This document shows, piece by piece, positions 35,512 through 47,542 of a DNA stretch of 64,000 nt (position 1 is its first letter; every line of letters starts with the position of its first letter). A program made the translations under genes and the position numbers. The DNA is from Prosapia bicincta (taxonomy: Eukaryota; Arthropoda; Insecta; Hemiptera; Cercopidae): the NCBI GenBank assembly GCA_036971475.1, contig JBAIZL010000005.1:234007369-234071368 (forward strand). Direction: 5' to 3'. Below the pieces are notes generated by a model that did no database searches, was not told the origin of the DNA, and saw only the letters and a program-made list of their open reading frames with translations.

Positions 35512-36145
35512 GGTAATTATTAAGATGAGCGACTACCGCTCTGATTGGTGAATTTTTTCCTGGTCAATTTAACCATGCTGAACACGAATCTGAAGTTATT
35601 TGTAACGGCAAACAAATTAACAAAATAAAATAACCTAACCTGACATATGTGCTTACAATTGACCGACAGATGTCACATGACTTTTCAATTGAAAAAGGCA
35701 CGAATGTATGTTATTTTTAGCAGCAAACCATCTAAATCAACCATCAAGGTGATAGTCTTCACATGATCTGCAAGATGCTTTCCGATTGGGAGACAGATGC
35801 CACCTGACTTTTCAACCGAAAAAGTGCATATTTAGTGTGTATGTGAGACGATGGACTGTAATGAATATTGCCACATATTATTTTTCGAAGCTTGTTTGTT
35901 CGATGAAAACCGGGTTAATGAGGTTTTATGTCCGCACAACATGCTCCTGACAAAGACAAACTGTTTAAAGTGCAGTAACACAGTGAAGATCACGGAAGTA
36001 AGCACCTAAGTTAGGCTAGGCCATGTTAGGTTAATTTATGTTTGCCGTTAAAAATAATTTCAGATTTGTGTTCAAGCATAGTCAAAATGACCAGAAAAAA
36101 AATTTTTGCCAATCAAAGGGGTAGTTGCTGGTCTTAATAATTACC
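35512..36145. mobile_element. Fold-back MITE, about 630 bp, in TAF11 intron 1
   Basis: The left end GGTAATTATTAAGATGAGCG and the right end, in reverse complement GGTAATTATTAAGACCAGCA, open inverted arms of about 140 bases (GAACACGAATCTGAAGTTATT and its mirror). There is no coding capacity. AATAT-like flanks may be the target duplication. Confidence 0.82.
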
Positions 36146-36529
36146 AATATTTATACAGGACAGACTTTATTTGACTTACTGTGAAAATTACATGTCACTA
36201 TGACGATCGGCTCTGGTTTCCTGCCTCCCAAAAAAAGCGATGTTAGCGAGAATTGAGTTGAACGCATCGCCGCCAGTCGTGGTCACTCTCAATCGCCACA
36301 TTTATATTTTGGCAGTACCTCGATGCCTCTTGTTCCTCTATTTAGCACTTACCCACATCTGATTCATAATGTAACAGGTAAGTAATAATAACATATTTAT
36401 GATAACCTAACCACAGCAGGGCGCGTTATAATAGTAGCCTCTGTATAATACGTAAGTACCCATAAAACTTTATAAACTGAAAGTTTCTTAATAAAACAAA
36501 TCGAAATATTTGGTATTACTATGCAGCTA
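36146..36529. other. Intronic spacer
   Basis: No feature recognised in this stretch of intron 1. Confidence 0.3.
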
Positions 36530-36544
36530 AATTACACACACACG

Positions 36545-36602
<58 letters not shown>
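36530..36602. repeat. (CA)n(TA)n compound microsatellite
   Basis: CA dinucleotides run into a TA tract, followed by TATG variants. Confidence 0.96.
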
Positions 36603-36603
<1 letters not shown>

Positions 36604-36617
36604 GAAGTATATACACA

Positions 36618-36706
36618 CAACTGTTCTTTGAGCTTGGCTTGTAAGGTTTTGTTAAAACAAATACAAACATACACAAAACTCACAAATTAATCATTTATTA
36701 AACTTA
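36618..36706 (-). mobile_element. 3' terminal piece of PLE 1, inverted
   Basis: TTCTTTGAGCTTGGCTTGTAAGG through AAACTCACAAATTAATCATTTATT is the reverse complement, with few changes, of 7232-7312, the tail beyond the PLE 1 hammerhead. No ribozyme remains in this piece. Confidence 0.8.
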
Positions 36707-36770
36707 AGTTAATAAATTACATATATATTTTGAAGTATCCTGTTATAATGGATTTGGGTTTAAAAAATAA

Positions 36771-37003
36771 GTACTTACAACTTTTAAAAAAAATGTTTTA
36801 ACTTGCCTATAGTAGCACTTACTTTTTTTGTTGTTGAGGACGGCCGTTTCGGGAGATGTGTCCCTTTGTCAACTCAGACCGTAACTGAGTTACGGTCTGA
36901 GTTGACAAAGGGACACATCTCCCGAAACGGCCGTCCTCAACAACAAAAAAAGTAAGTGCTACTATAGGCAAGTTAAAACATTTTTTTAAAAAGTTGTAAG
37001 TGA
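36771..37003. mobile_element. Perfect palindrome, family E (PLE-like 3'-end dimer)
   Basis: Arms of 116 bases are essentially exact reverse complements about a centre at 36887 (GTAACTGAGTTAC). Each arm contains GGGACACATCTCCC, GAAA, then CGGCCG, TC and CTCAAC. This matches the 3' half of a hammerhead with a six-base palindromic stem III, but the CUGANGA strand is missing (GTTGA-CAAA-GGGA). Outer sequence GTAAGTGCTACTATAGGCAAG parallels the family C tail. A right extension (GATTACTAGTAGCTCACGCG) reaches about 37040. Confidence 0.72.
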
Positions 37004-37330
37004 TTACTAGTAGCTCACGCGAAGATGGAATCAACAAATGAAAAAATAAGTGTTTCAGTAAAAGAAATAATAATTTTATTTTACTTGGCACTATCATAAC
37101 TTCATCTGTTTAAAGCAACATAATGTACCTGAAATAACTTTAATCTTAGGTTATAGCATGCACAGTATAGTTGTGTTGCTTTTGATATAAAATAGTATAC
37201 AAAAAAAATGGTATTTAAAAGTGTCGATATTGTTAGTTTTTAGTCTATTTGGTTACCCTTTACTTGAATATTCAATAAAACTAAATTAAAATGAGTAAAT
37301 AAATAGCACTTAAATTATTTTTTGCTCTAG

Positions 37331-37418
37331 GGTTCTTGTGTCTAATTTCACCATTGAACAACTTGATCGTTATGAAATGTATCGGAGATCAGCTTTCCCT
37401 AAGGCAGCTATTAAACGA
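37331..37418 (+). CDS. TAF11 exon 2
   Basis: The 88 bases follow TTTGCTCTAG (acceptor) and end before GTAAGT. They complete codon 133 (CA|G, Gln) and encode through residue 162, reading [20 protein letters not shown] then AFPKAAIKR. This is the first helix region of the TAF11 histone fold and one of its most conserved stretches. The exon ends on a codon boundary. The intron before it is about 4.3 kb and holds two fold-back elements and a PLE palindrome. Identity is secure by direct comparison with the known TAF11 pattern. Confidence 0.96.
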
Positions 37419-37526
37419 GTAAGTGTCACCAGTATTTGGGTAGATCTTATGCTCTTTAGCGGTATTTGTCATTTTTATTTTATTTACTCTGAAAATATTA
37501 TTAACACTTTTATACAATTTTTTCAG

Positions 37527-38305
37527 ATAATTGTGAGATTTAGTGGCCACCTACGATATTTTTTAAAATTGTTCAAAACCATCAAACAGGACAATATGCA
37601 CAAGGGTTTTTTTTATTGTCCTCGGAAAGTTATCTTTCATCAATTTAAAATTGGTTAAAAAATTCAGTGCGCAGCATTAAGTTGTGCATCGGCCACGGAG
37701 TGATTCAATGATGTCACGCATACCTTATGTGTGTAGATATTTGAGAAGCAACAGTTTTGCCTTAACTTTTATACGCATATTTAAATATACTTATAAAGTC
37801 TCCAGTTAGGATATATTTGGTTTTAAATGGGTACATTACTATATACCTATATTAAAATGTACCTAAAAAGTGTCCAGTCAGGATAGATTTGGCTTTAATT
37901 ATATACATTACCTAAATGGTTAAATGTATAAAATTAGAACCAAATCCATCCTGATTGGATACTTCATAGGTATATTTCAATATAGAAGTATAACATTCAC
38001 CTTTCCTGGCAATTGCAAAAATAATAGTAATTAATATAGCTTCAGGATATGTTTTTGTTACATAAAGTTTAGATTACTAAAACACCAAGTACAGTTGTGA
38101 CGTCACTGTATCACTCCGGGGCTGATGCACAGTTTATTCCTCCACACTGAAATTTTTTATTGAACCCTACTTTAAATTGAAAAAAATAACTTTTCGTAGA
38201 CAATAAAAAAAATTCTTGTGCATATTGTCCTATTTAGTGGTTTTGAACAATTTTCAAAAATATCGTAGGTTGCTGCTAATTCTCAAAATTACCTTTTTTA
38301 AAATG
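37527..38305. mobile_element. Fold-back DNA element with the shared subrepeat, in TAF11 intron 2
   Basis: The left arm (ATTGTGAGATTTAGTGGCC, ACAATATGCACAAGGG) and right arm (CTTGTGCATATTGTCC, CGTAGGTTGCTGCTAATTCTC) are imperfect inverted repeats of about 230 bases. The centre carries copies of the GTCCAGTCAGGATAGATTTGG subrepeat, direct then inverted, as in 33081-34132. The arms differ in sequence from that element, so different families share the same core. It starts 108 bases after exon 2. Confidence 0.83.
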
Positions 38306-40650
38306 CTAAATTTAAACTTTGTAGATTAATACTAAACAAGAAGCAATTTTTTTTAACATTTACTATTTAAATTCTTACAAACAGCAAAGTAGTTGTAGTT
38401 AATGTTTTTAATTGCAAGTGCTATGGGAAATTGGTTTAACACGTTTAGCACTGCGAGCGCACCGGCACGGTCACTCTCAGTCTAATTGAAACTTCTCTAA
38501 TGTCGTTACGTGCTTGTATAAAGGTTTAATTTTTACGTCAGTGCTTCAGAAGTGTTCGTCGTGCCTGAGTCGTTTTTAAATCCGACCATCCCAAGTTAAG
38601 TTTTAATACTTCAACTGAAACAATGCTTCAAGGAGTTTTATGAACAGATTTAATTTGGTTTAACTTTTATATTTTAATGGTTTTTTTTTTGTTTAAACCA
38701 CTTAACGCGACAAAATATTCGGTAAAAACAACGATCATAAGAATAAACTAAGCTTTTTGAACTAACACAAGAATAAACCATAACTGTCCTATTAGAGTGA
38801 ATGAACCAACTCGAGGTGGAAACAGACTATTGTAAATATGAGTCATTGACAAAAATGCTTGGACGCCCGAAAACCTAATATGTCATCATAAGATTGTAGT
38901 AAACAAACGTCAGCTAATCTCGGCTATAAATAGCGTGACATATGCATTATCTATGTCTGCGTTTACATTATCGATCTCTATAGCTTTGTGAAACACATGG
39001 CACAAACAGAAACAAACATTCCGAGTTAAAAATTGAGTGATAATTTTAGTATGTAGTATATTTTAGTAGTAGGTACTATAGATTTTTAAATAAATTGGTT
39101 TTCTTTATGTCTTTTTTATTGTGTTTTATTATTTGCCATACAGTATTTTATCATTTGTATTTTGTTTTTAATTGTGACCCGATAAAACAATATTTTAACG
39201 TCTAATACACTGTTTTGATGTCCTCAATAAAGCTGTATATGTTAGAAATAAAATTATTAAGATGAAAACAACGGGCACGATAATTAGATGCTACGACAAG
39301 CTATGCAACCCGCATAGCGTTCCACTGCCGTCAGAGGTGGAAGTTAACGAAAAACAGACAGTAGTTTGATGAGATTACCAATATCACCTATCCCTGAGTG
39401 TGTTAGAATAGTTTAACAAAAATGAGTAAAAGACTTTAAAACAACTTATTTTGTTTAAAGACGAGATTACAATAAATTTAAAAGATACTTGTTGGGGTAC
39501 CAGGAGCTTTATATTTGATAAAATTTACTAATAATCAGATAACAAAAAAACCTGATTTTCATAATAGTTTGTTTTAAATGATTTGTAATTTTTCTACAAC
39601 AATAATTAAATAGATATAGAATATGGATATGGATTATATACATTTGATAGCAACATTAATTTTTTGTACAGTATATTGTTTATTATTTACATATGTAGGA
39701 ATAAGTGGCAAAGCGGAGGGGGGGATATAAGGGTCTCAGATTCCCTAAAACTAAATACGAATAGTAAATATTTCATGGCATTAATAAATGGTATAATGTT
39801 CAAAGAAAGCCATAAGTTTCATCGCCCTGGCAAATTTCTGAGTCTAGAGGACACTAGTTTTTTACTTAATGTCTTGTGCTGATTACTGTAGCAACACGAT
39901 GTCATACAACCAGTGGGTTCTTTGGTTAAAGTTGGCACAGAGTCTAAATTCAAGTATTGTGTTGGTGCTTTCATTAAGTGTGAATGTGTAGTAGTTTTTG
40001 ATAAATTGTAGTCGTGTGCAGTATTCTTTCTATAACTTAGCAACAGTTTGCAACTATTTGAGTATAAACAGAGTGTGTTAATAAACAAAAGTTAATTTTA
40101 TTCATAATGAAAGTGATTCTTTATGTTATTTTTACTCATAACAAACTAACAACTACTATTGTAGTTTAAATAGACAATTAGTTCATAGCGTAGTGATATA
40201 AGTAATATTGTTTAATAAACTATTTATTTTCGGACATGTGACTGTTCAAACTGTGTAATTTTCCCTATGTTATTATAGACTAGTGCCAGTTCAAACACCT
40301 TTTAGTGTTAGTTTTATAGATTTAGTGATTTGCATGTCTTATTTGATTCAATTGTTTTGTATTGTATTATTGGCGGACTTTGTTTTCTGTTTCGATTTGT
40401 CAGTCTGTAAGTCCTTGTACAATGAATGAAAGTAATGATCTGATTATATACTTACTTCAAACTCTTTTTCCTTCTTTGTCTTTTGAAGAAAATGTGCTCT
40501 GAAAGACAAACAGCCCGTCATTAAGAAATGTGTAAAAGGATGGAAACCAAGTAAAAACTTTACAGTCTCAATGGTATAAGGATTAGCAATCACTTATGAC
40601 AAGTGTGACAGACTGTGAATTTTATTGTTATGTATGTACGCTATTAGGAG
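38306..40650. other. Intronic sequence without recognised features
   Basis: AT-rich intron 2 sequence; a somewhat GC-richer patch at 38450-38530 and short open frames at 39664-40088 are unassigned. Confidence 0.35.
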
Positions 40651-41400
40651 GTGATAGCAATGGAATTGGAGGACATCAGCGCCCTAAGAAATTTTCATAA
40701 AAGAGCACTCAAGCACCAGATTTTAGAAAGACATATTCTGAATAGTGAATGTTTTATTGTTCTTGATAGGAGTAAAATAGATAAATTTACAAAACTTAAA
40801 GTTCGGATAGTCATAAACTATTGTTTAAGTGATTAACCTTATCAGAATCGGCTCATCTTGCTGCTCTAAGACATAATGAGTTAATTATTCAGCATTGACA
40901 GGTTGTCCATAGACTAGTTAAATGGTGGGTTATCTTGGAACTTCCTTTCCATGGGTGTGATGAGAGTAGTCTCTCCGTAAACAGAGGTGTTACCTGAAAC
41001 CCTTGAATTGCTAGCCCAAGGAGAGACCAACTGGCAGACACTTCAGGATTTAAAGGTTCTCCAAGTAACATCCAGATTGAAATTATTGACAGTGTAACAT
41101 AAGTGATGAATGAAAAATTTAAAAAAGAACTTCCTATTTGTGAATTAGTCCCAGTTCAAGCATATGATTCATTGGTCATATTTAATCAGACTCAATTAAA
41201 CATGATACTTCACTATTGTTGTGGTTATAACGTTCACAAGAGATTTGTTGGTTTCTATGATGTCTCAAAAGATAAAAATGGGTCAGGACTGGGAGCTGTG
41301 ATTTTGGATGTTGTAAGAAAATAGGTTGTAGATAAGAGGTTAATGATGGGACATGTTTGAATGCTGTTTTAAAAGGGGTGTCCAAACTATCATAAAGTAA
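40651..41400 (+). pseudogene. Degraded hAT-like transposase (zinc-finger MYM/TTF-type family)
   Basis: Scattered in several frames are pieces of the hAT-related proteins often labelled 'zinc finger MYM-type 1-like'. HKRALKHQILERHI lies near 40700. A piece like ELPF-HGCDESSLSVNRG, LETLELLAQGETNWQTLQDL lies at about 40935-41055. RFVGFYDVSKDKNGSGLGAV, ILDVVRK, ends at 41324, matching the family pattern 'R.lGFydVs.d.tg.gL...il..l'. Several stops and frame changes separate them, so there is no active protein. A short piece of the family A PLE tail (CGGATAGTCATAAACTA) is embedded at about 40800-40836. Identification is from motif resemblance alone. Confidence 0.6.
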
Positions 41401-41499
41401 TTTTGCCCAATTGTTATGTTTATAAATTGCTACCAGCTTAATTTGGTGCTCTTGTATGAATCAAAAACCGTAAATAATGTGTGTCTTTTTACGAATGAT

Positions 41500-41514
41500 T
41501 TGACTTCATTCCAT
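41500..41514 (+). repeat. Target-site duplication, left copy
   Basis: TTGACTTCATTCCAT occurs here and again at 47543-47557, exactly flanking the I-group element. Confidence 0.95.
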
Positions 41515-42020
41515 CCCGCAGGGGGGTGCGGACTAGCCGCACCTACGAGGGATTTGGCGTCCCTCGCGGTACCCTAGCCTAACACTACACCACTCACAAA
41601 AACATACACACACACATACACACACCAACACAATCTATACACATTTCAACACTTACATCTTCGCTTAGGGAATTTTGACTGGTCAGAACCGTTGCGCGTT
41701 GGGAGTGCTGAAAAGTCCAGAACGTGACAAACTCTGGTCTGGGACGCTGATGTGAGCTTGCTCTGCCGAAGACGTAAGCGCGGTTTCTGGTCTACCAGCC
41801 GCTTCGGTCCTTGGTCAGGGAGTGTCCGCGGTGCATGGGTGTCGGAGCCTGTGCACAGTATTACGAGTTCTCGACTGATGCCCATCCAGTCGAGCTAAGG
41901 AGAAAAGCTATAGGCCTCAGAGTTCTGAGGATTGGAAATGATCTTATTGTGATCCAAGGGTGTACCCGTTCCTATAGTCTCGCCCGTAACGCTCGACACG
42001 ATGGCTGGCTTAAAAAATTT

Positions 42021-43433
42021 ATGGATTCAAAAACCCCGTCAAATATGACTAGTTTAAAGAGAACACGCCAGGATTGTCCTGACGATATAATTACTAAAGA
42101 TTTGAGTAAAAAGTTGATATTGGCAACGTCACAGACATTGCCATCAGCAAAGTACTTAGTTGTATCTAGTGCCGAAGAAGGGAAAGATCTTTCCAAAGTT
42201 TCTCCTTTCCTGATCAACAAGGCTATTACTGCCTGTGCTGGAGGTCCAGTAGCCTCTATTAAGAAACTCAGAAACAGAACACTGTTAGTTGCGACTTCCA
42301 CCGAGAGACAAACCCGTGCTCTATCTAAAATGACCTCTTTCTTTGACCAGGTCAAGGTATCTGTGGCTCCCCACAGATCCTTGAATTACTCAAAGGGGGT
42401 CATCACATGTAGGGATTTAATGCACATTTCAGTTGATGAAATTAAGTCCGAACTGTCGTCTCAGTCAGTTACGGACGTTGTCCCTATCATGAAAATGGAC
42501 AAAGGAGAAAAGGTAGCAACAGCTTCTTTCATCGTCACCTTCGGCAAACCGGAAATACCCGAATATTTACATGCAGGTTACCAAAGGCTCTCAGTGAGAC
42601 CATACGTGGCTAACCCTAGGCGCTGCTTCAAGTGCCAGCGATTTGGGCATATCAGCTCTACGTGTTCGAAGCAGAACGTATGCGGTATATGTAGCGTTGA
42701 AGGCCATGATGATAAGGATTGTGTTAATTCACAGAAATGCGCCAACTGTGGTGGTGACCACCCAGCGCGATCCTACAACTGCCCTACCTTTAAGGAAGAG
42801 AAAGCTATCCTAGGCATCATGGCGAAAGACAAGCTGTCGTTTCCAGAGGCCAAAAAACTCTATCGATCCACTCAGCCAAAGACAGACAGTAAGACTTATG
42901 CCGCTACCCTGACCGCTTCAAAATCGTCTTGTACCAACTGTGCTGAGCTGTACAAGAAGATTGAAGCTCTAACCGAACAAGTGTCTCGCCTTTTGTGCTT
43001 AGTCACAAATGGTCCGTCTTTGAATTTGGTACAACCTGCAGCAACGGATAGTGTTTTGCCTCATGTACCTGTCCCTTCCACTGGGGGGATTGGAGCATGA
43101 AATAAATCACTAAGCGAGCCTTGTGTTTCTGTGCAGAAGATATTATCAACGGGTAATAAACCTTCTGTGCAGAAGACGTTGGAAAAATCCAAACCACGGA
43201 AACCAGTGTTACGTCAGACCACATCGCCTCCGTCGTTACCGGGTATTAAGAAAAATGCTAACAAAGGAGGGAATGTAAAAACTACCCCTCCTAAACCCAA
43301 AACTTCCTCAGATTCCATCCCTGAACGGGTGGATATGGAATCTGAGAAATGTAAGCCTGAGACGTCTAAAAACGTCCCAGGCAAGAAAGGAGAGAGCACC
43401 AATGGATGTCAAATAAACCCTTTGCTAAGCTAA
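42021..43433 (+). pseudogene. ORF1 (gag-like) of the I-group element, one in-frame stop
   Basis: ORF1 proteins bind element RNA and form ribonucleoprotein particles. The frame is open from 41811, but ATG 42021 (MDSKTPSNMTSLKRTRQ) looks the likeliest start; ATG 41835 is an alternative. About residues 190-255 hold three zinc knuckles: CFKCQRFGHISSTC, CGICSVEGHDDKDC and CANCGGDHPARSYNC. A TGA at 43098-43100 interrupts the frame, yet the same frame stays open for 110 further codons with a Lys/Pro/Ser/Thr-rich basic tail, ending TAA 43431-43433. The C-terminal part is therefore probably real and the TGA a single nonsense change. ORF2 starts one codon later in the same register. Confidence 0.9.
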
Positions 43434-43436
43434 TAA

Positions 43437-46400
43437 ATGTCTTTGCTTAGGGAGTCAGTGATACAATGGAATGTCGACGGTGTTAGGAGTCACATAGAAG
43501 AACTTAAAGTACTCGTGCGAGATGTGTACCCAATGTTTGTATGTCTACAGGAGACACATCTCCACGCATCGCATAATTTCCATTTTAGGGAGTATTCAGT
43601 TTTTAGATCGGACTTCGTTACAGAAGATCGAGCTAGAGGTGGCGTAGCCATCCTAGCCCGTGACTGTATCGATGCTGTTTCTCTAAACTTAATAACTCCT
43701 TTACAAGCAGTAGCCGTTCAAAACAGCTGTCCCGTATAAAATCACTGTGTGTTGTGTCTACTTGCCACCACAAGAAAACCTGCATCACAGTGATTTAGTG
43801 AATTTAATATGCCAGTTACCATCTCCGTTCTTATTGGTAGGGGATTTTAATGCCCACCATTCGTCTTGGGGATCTCCAACTAGGAACTCTCGAGGTGACC
43901 TTGTTGAGAGTGTGAGAACGGAACTGGACTTATGTCTGCTAAATGACGGTTCGCCTACCCATTTAGCAGCATCTACTGGTGGATGGACAGCTGTTGACCT
44001 ATCGATTTGCAACCCTCAATTAGCTACTAGATGCACATGGTCGGTACTCAACGATTTGTATGGAAGCGACCATGTGCCTATTAAGATCAGTTTATGTGAC
44101 TCCCAACCCTGTTATGCTCGAAATCCCAGTTGGATTTTGCAAAAAGCCAACTGGGACTCATACTCGAATTACCTTGTATCACTTGACATGGATTATTTGA
44201 CACCCATTGATGAAAATATAGAAAATATTACGAAAGCAATTTTAAATGCCGCTGAAAAGACCATTCCGAAAACCTCTACGCATCCACGCCGACCGCCTGT
44301 GCCGTGGTGGAACGATGAATGCACCGAAATCCTCCATTTACGACGAAGAGCTCTTAGGAAATTTAAACGACACCCAACGAATGGAAACCTTCAGGAATAT
44401 AAAATACTTCGTGCGAAAGCACGGAGGATATTTAGGCTGAGTAGAAAGAACTCTTGGGAACAGTACATTAGCACAATTAGACGAACAACTCCGTCTTCCA
44501 CAGTGTGGAGGAAACTAAGATCAGTTTGTGGTACTTCCACTCCGTTGCCAGCCATTGCGCTGAAGCAACCGGGTGGAAGAATAATCTCAAACCGTGATGA
44601 TATTGCTAATGTACTTGGTAAATCATTTTCTAACTTTTCTGCTACTACAGCCTATAATAGATTATTCCAGATTTATAAACTGAAGGAAGAAGCAATACCG
44701 TTTACTGTTGGGTCGTCTGGGGACTCTCCTTTAAACACTCCTTTCTCTATAGGGGAATTGGAGTCAGCTCTTGCGTCAACGAAGGATTCTGCACCAGGTC
44801 CTGATTCCATTGTGTACTCCATGCTAAAACATCTACCATCATCGGCGAAACTTGTCCTCCTTCGAGTATACAATCGTTTATTCGAGGAGCGCTCTTTCCC
44901 CGATGCATGGTTAGAATCGACTGTAATTCCTCTTTTGAAGCCAGGTAAAGAAAAAACCAATCCCAGTAGTTATAGACCTATATCCCTTACAAGCGTCTTA
45001 TGCAAACTACTGGAGAAGATGGTCAACCGCCGTCTTGTCTGGTACCTAGAAACCAATGACCTTATTTGCAACGAACAGTGTGGTTTCAGGAAGGACGATC
45101 ATCCGTTGACCAATTGGTTTTGTTAGAATCCGCTATTCAAGATGCCTTTCTCTTGCGTCAAACACTCGTTGCTGTTTTCTTCGACCTTGAGAAGGCATAC
45201 GATATGGCATGGAAAAGAGGAATTCTGAACACTTTAAAATCATGGGGTATACAAGGAAATGTCTTAGCATTCATAGCTAACTTTCTTTCAAATAGATCTT
45301 TCCGCGTTCGTCTTGGAGGCACGTATTCAAACAGTTATAAACAGGAGAATGGTGTACCGCAGGGCAGCGTGCTGAGCGTCACGCTATTTGCCGTTGCAAT
45401 AAACAGTATCACGAGTTATATACAATCTCCGGTTCACTGTTCACTCTTTGTAGATGACTTTTGTATATATGTGCCAACTCGTAGTATGGCAACTGCGGAA
45501 AGATCTTTGCAGTTAGCAATAAGTAGATTAGAGGAATGGTCAAGAACTACAGGTTTTAAATTCTCTGCTTCGAAGACCCAGTGTGTAGCATTTAGTCGTC
45601 GTAGGCAACACCAGGAGCCGACCCTTTATCTTCATGGGATTCAACTTCAAACCACGGATAGTGTTCGATTTCTAGGTCTTTTATTTGATAAAAGACTCTC
45701 ATGGATCCCACATGTTCGTGATTTGAAGGTGAGATGCAATAAGAAATTGGATATGTTAAGAGTCCTTAGTGGTACGAATTGGGGAGCAGACAGAACTAGT
45801 ATGCTTCGCTTTTATCGCGCGGTCGTTAGATCGCGCATTGATTATGGCTGTCAAGCCTATTCATCCGCACGACTTACAGTTCTGAAAACTCTCGATGCTG
45901 TCCACCACTCTGGACTTAGACTTGCTACTGGTGCATTTAGAACTAGCCCAATCCCTAGTCTTCTTGTCGAGGCTGGGGAACCCGCTCTTTCAAGACGACG
46001 TCAGATGCTACAAATATCTTATATATCTGGTCTTCGAAGCAAACCTAAACATCCGGCATTTAATGTAGTGTTTAATAACCACTACGAACCATCTTATATT
46101 GCACGCGAACGTTCAACCGCCCCTTTCGGTACTCGGACGTCGCGCATAATTGATAATCTAGAGTTGGAACTTCCTACTACGTTTGAACGATCGATGTGCT
46201 GTCTACCTCCATGGATAATAAAAACGCCCCGCTTCGATTTTTCACTGTCCAGTTTTATAAAAACCAATACTCCTAATGTGGTGTACCACCAGGAGTTTTT
46301 GGCAATATACAGATCCCACCAGTATAGTGAGATTATTTTCACGGATGGATCTAAACTGGACCATGGCGTTGGGTGTGCGTTTTATGCATCTGGACGTACG

Positions 46401-47132
46401 TACACGTACGGATTGCCCTCAGCTTGCAGTGTTTTCACGGCAGAACTATTTGCTATTTTTAAAGCTTTGACCGTCATTCAATCTCGATCTTCGCATTATC
46501 TTTTGTGTTCGGATTCCAAAAGTGCTCTTCAGGCTCTTCAGGATGTTTTCTCTAACAACCCTTTAGTTGGGGACATTTTGTGTGCTGTACACAGGCTTCA
46601 ATTGAGGGGTGTGGGGGTAACTTTCTGTTGGGTTCCTGGATATTGCGGAATACTTGGAAACGCAAAAGCGGATGAAGCGGCGAAGAAAGCTACAAGTTTG
46701 GTGCCTATTACTCAACTAGTTATGGCATCTGATTATGTGTGTTTCGCGAAACATTTATTGCTCGCTGCTTGGAATGACGAGTGGCATACCGTGATTCAGA
46801 ATAAGCTGAGGGAAATTAAAGATACCGTCCGTCCATGGAGGTCTTCAATTCGTTCAAAACGTAGGGAGGAAGTGGTGGTTACACGCCTTCGCGTTGGCCA
46901 CTCTTTTGCAACTCATGGATATTTGATGAGTCGTGAAGATCCACCAATATGCCAATATTGCGGTGATATCTTCACAATAAAACATATTTTAGTAGACTGT
47001 GTTAATATAAGCAATATTCGTGACCTTTTTAATTTAAAAGGGAGTTTGAAGGTGGTGCTAAGGGACGATGCCTCGGCCATTGACCGAGTCATCGCTTTCT
47101 TGCACCACTTGAAAATATTTTTTAAAATTTAA
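43437..47132 (+). pseudogene. ORF2 (endonuclease, reverse transcriptase, RNase H) with two compensating frameshifts
   Basis: ORF2 provides target nicking, cDNA synthesis and RNA removal. It begins TAATAAATG right behind ORF1. APE endonuclease motifs are IQWNVDG, CLQETHLH, LVGDFNAHHSSWGS and YGSDHVPIKI. RT motifs are YRPISLTSVLCKLLEKM, FFDLEKAYDMAW, NGVPQGSVLSVTLFA and catalytic SLFVDDFCIY (about 45450). RNase H motifs are IIFTDGSKLDHGVG, FTAELFAIFKAL, CSDSKSALQAL and GNAKADEAAKK. A CQYCGDIFTIKH...C zinc-like motif is near the end (46950-47000). The frame slips by one base at about 43735 (one extra base after SCPV) and back at about 45094 (one base missing in AAGGACG); between them it is open for 459 codons. 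The nominal length is about 1,230 residues, normal for the group. Confidence 0.93.
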
Positions 47133-47135
47133 TAC

Positions 47136-47196
<61 letters not shown>

Positions 47197-47542
47197 CATA
47201 TAATTCTCTGTTCCTTTTATTTATTTTAATATAATTTATTTTGTGTTCTTGTTATTGTTATTGAAATTTATTTATTGATAAATTGTTACCTATTATTGTT
47301 TTACATATTGTTATTATTTATTTACTGTATATTGTTTTTTGTTGTAATTTTGTTATTTATTATTGTTATAGATTTATTGTTGTTTATTGTTATTTATTGT
47401 TGTTGTTTTTTGTTTTGTAATTTTTGTTGTATTTAAATTTATTTGGTTTTATTTAAAATATTGCATTGTTCCGTGTTAGATTTAGTTTGGCGATGATAAC
47501 CACAAATGGTTTTTCGCCAGGGGAAAAAAAAAAAAAAAAAAA
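47133..47542 (+). other. 3' UTR and A-tail of the I-group element
   Basis: Contains a (TA)n tract at about 47144-47191, TTGTTATT-rich sequence, the conserved end GGCGATGATAACCACAA ... TTTTTCGCCAGG, and an A-run up to 47542. The terminal segment is shared with the copy at 11877-12522. Confidence 0.9.

Larger units (their letters stand above)
41515..47542 (+). mobile_element. Near-full-length I-group non-LTR retrotransposon in TAF11 intron 2
   Basis: The element begins CCCGCAGGGGGGTGCGG, has a GC-richer 5' region of about 500 bases, two long reading frames, an AT-rich 3' UTR and an A-tail of about 19 bases, and is flanked by a perfect 15-bp target-site duplication. It lies in the same orientation as TAF11. 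Domain order (CCHC gag, APE endonuclease, RT, RNase H, C-terminal zinc-like motif) points to the I group; an exact clade needs a tree. ORF1 has one stop and ORF2 two single-base indels, so the copy is young but probably dead. A truncated relative is at 11877-12522. Confidence 0.95.

Noticed and set aside
36771..37003. Perfect palindrome as a transcription terminator or origin
   Set aside because: Near-identical copies at 48102 and 56234 show it is a mobile repeat rather than a local control element.
37338..37658. 106-residue frame as a separate gene
   Set aside because: Its first part is TAF11 exon 2 and the rest is intron running into a fold-back element; GTAAGT at 37419 ends the exon.
41811..42020. 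Upstream extension of ORF1 as coding sequence
   Set aside because: It is open, but the peptide shows no family pattern and lies in the probable 5' UTR; the start at 42021 gives a more typical ORF1 beginning. Not excluded.
43214..44960. Minus-strand frames within the I-group element (for example 43214-43402, 44673-44960)
   Set aside because: Shadows of ORF1 and ORF2 on the opposite strand.
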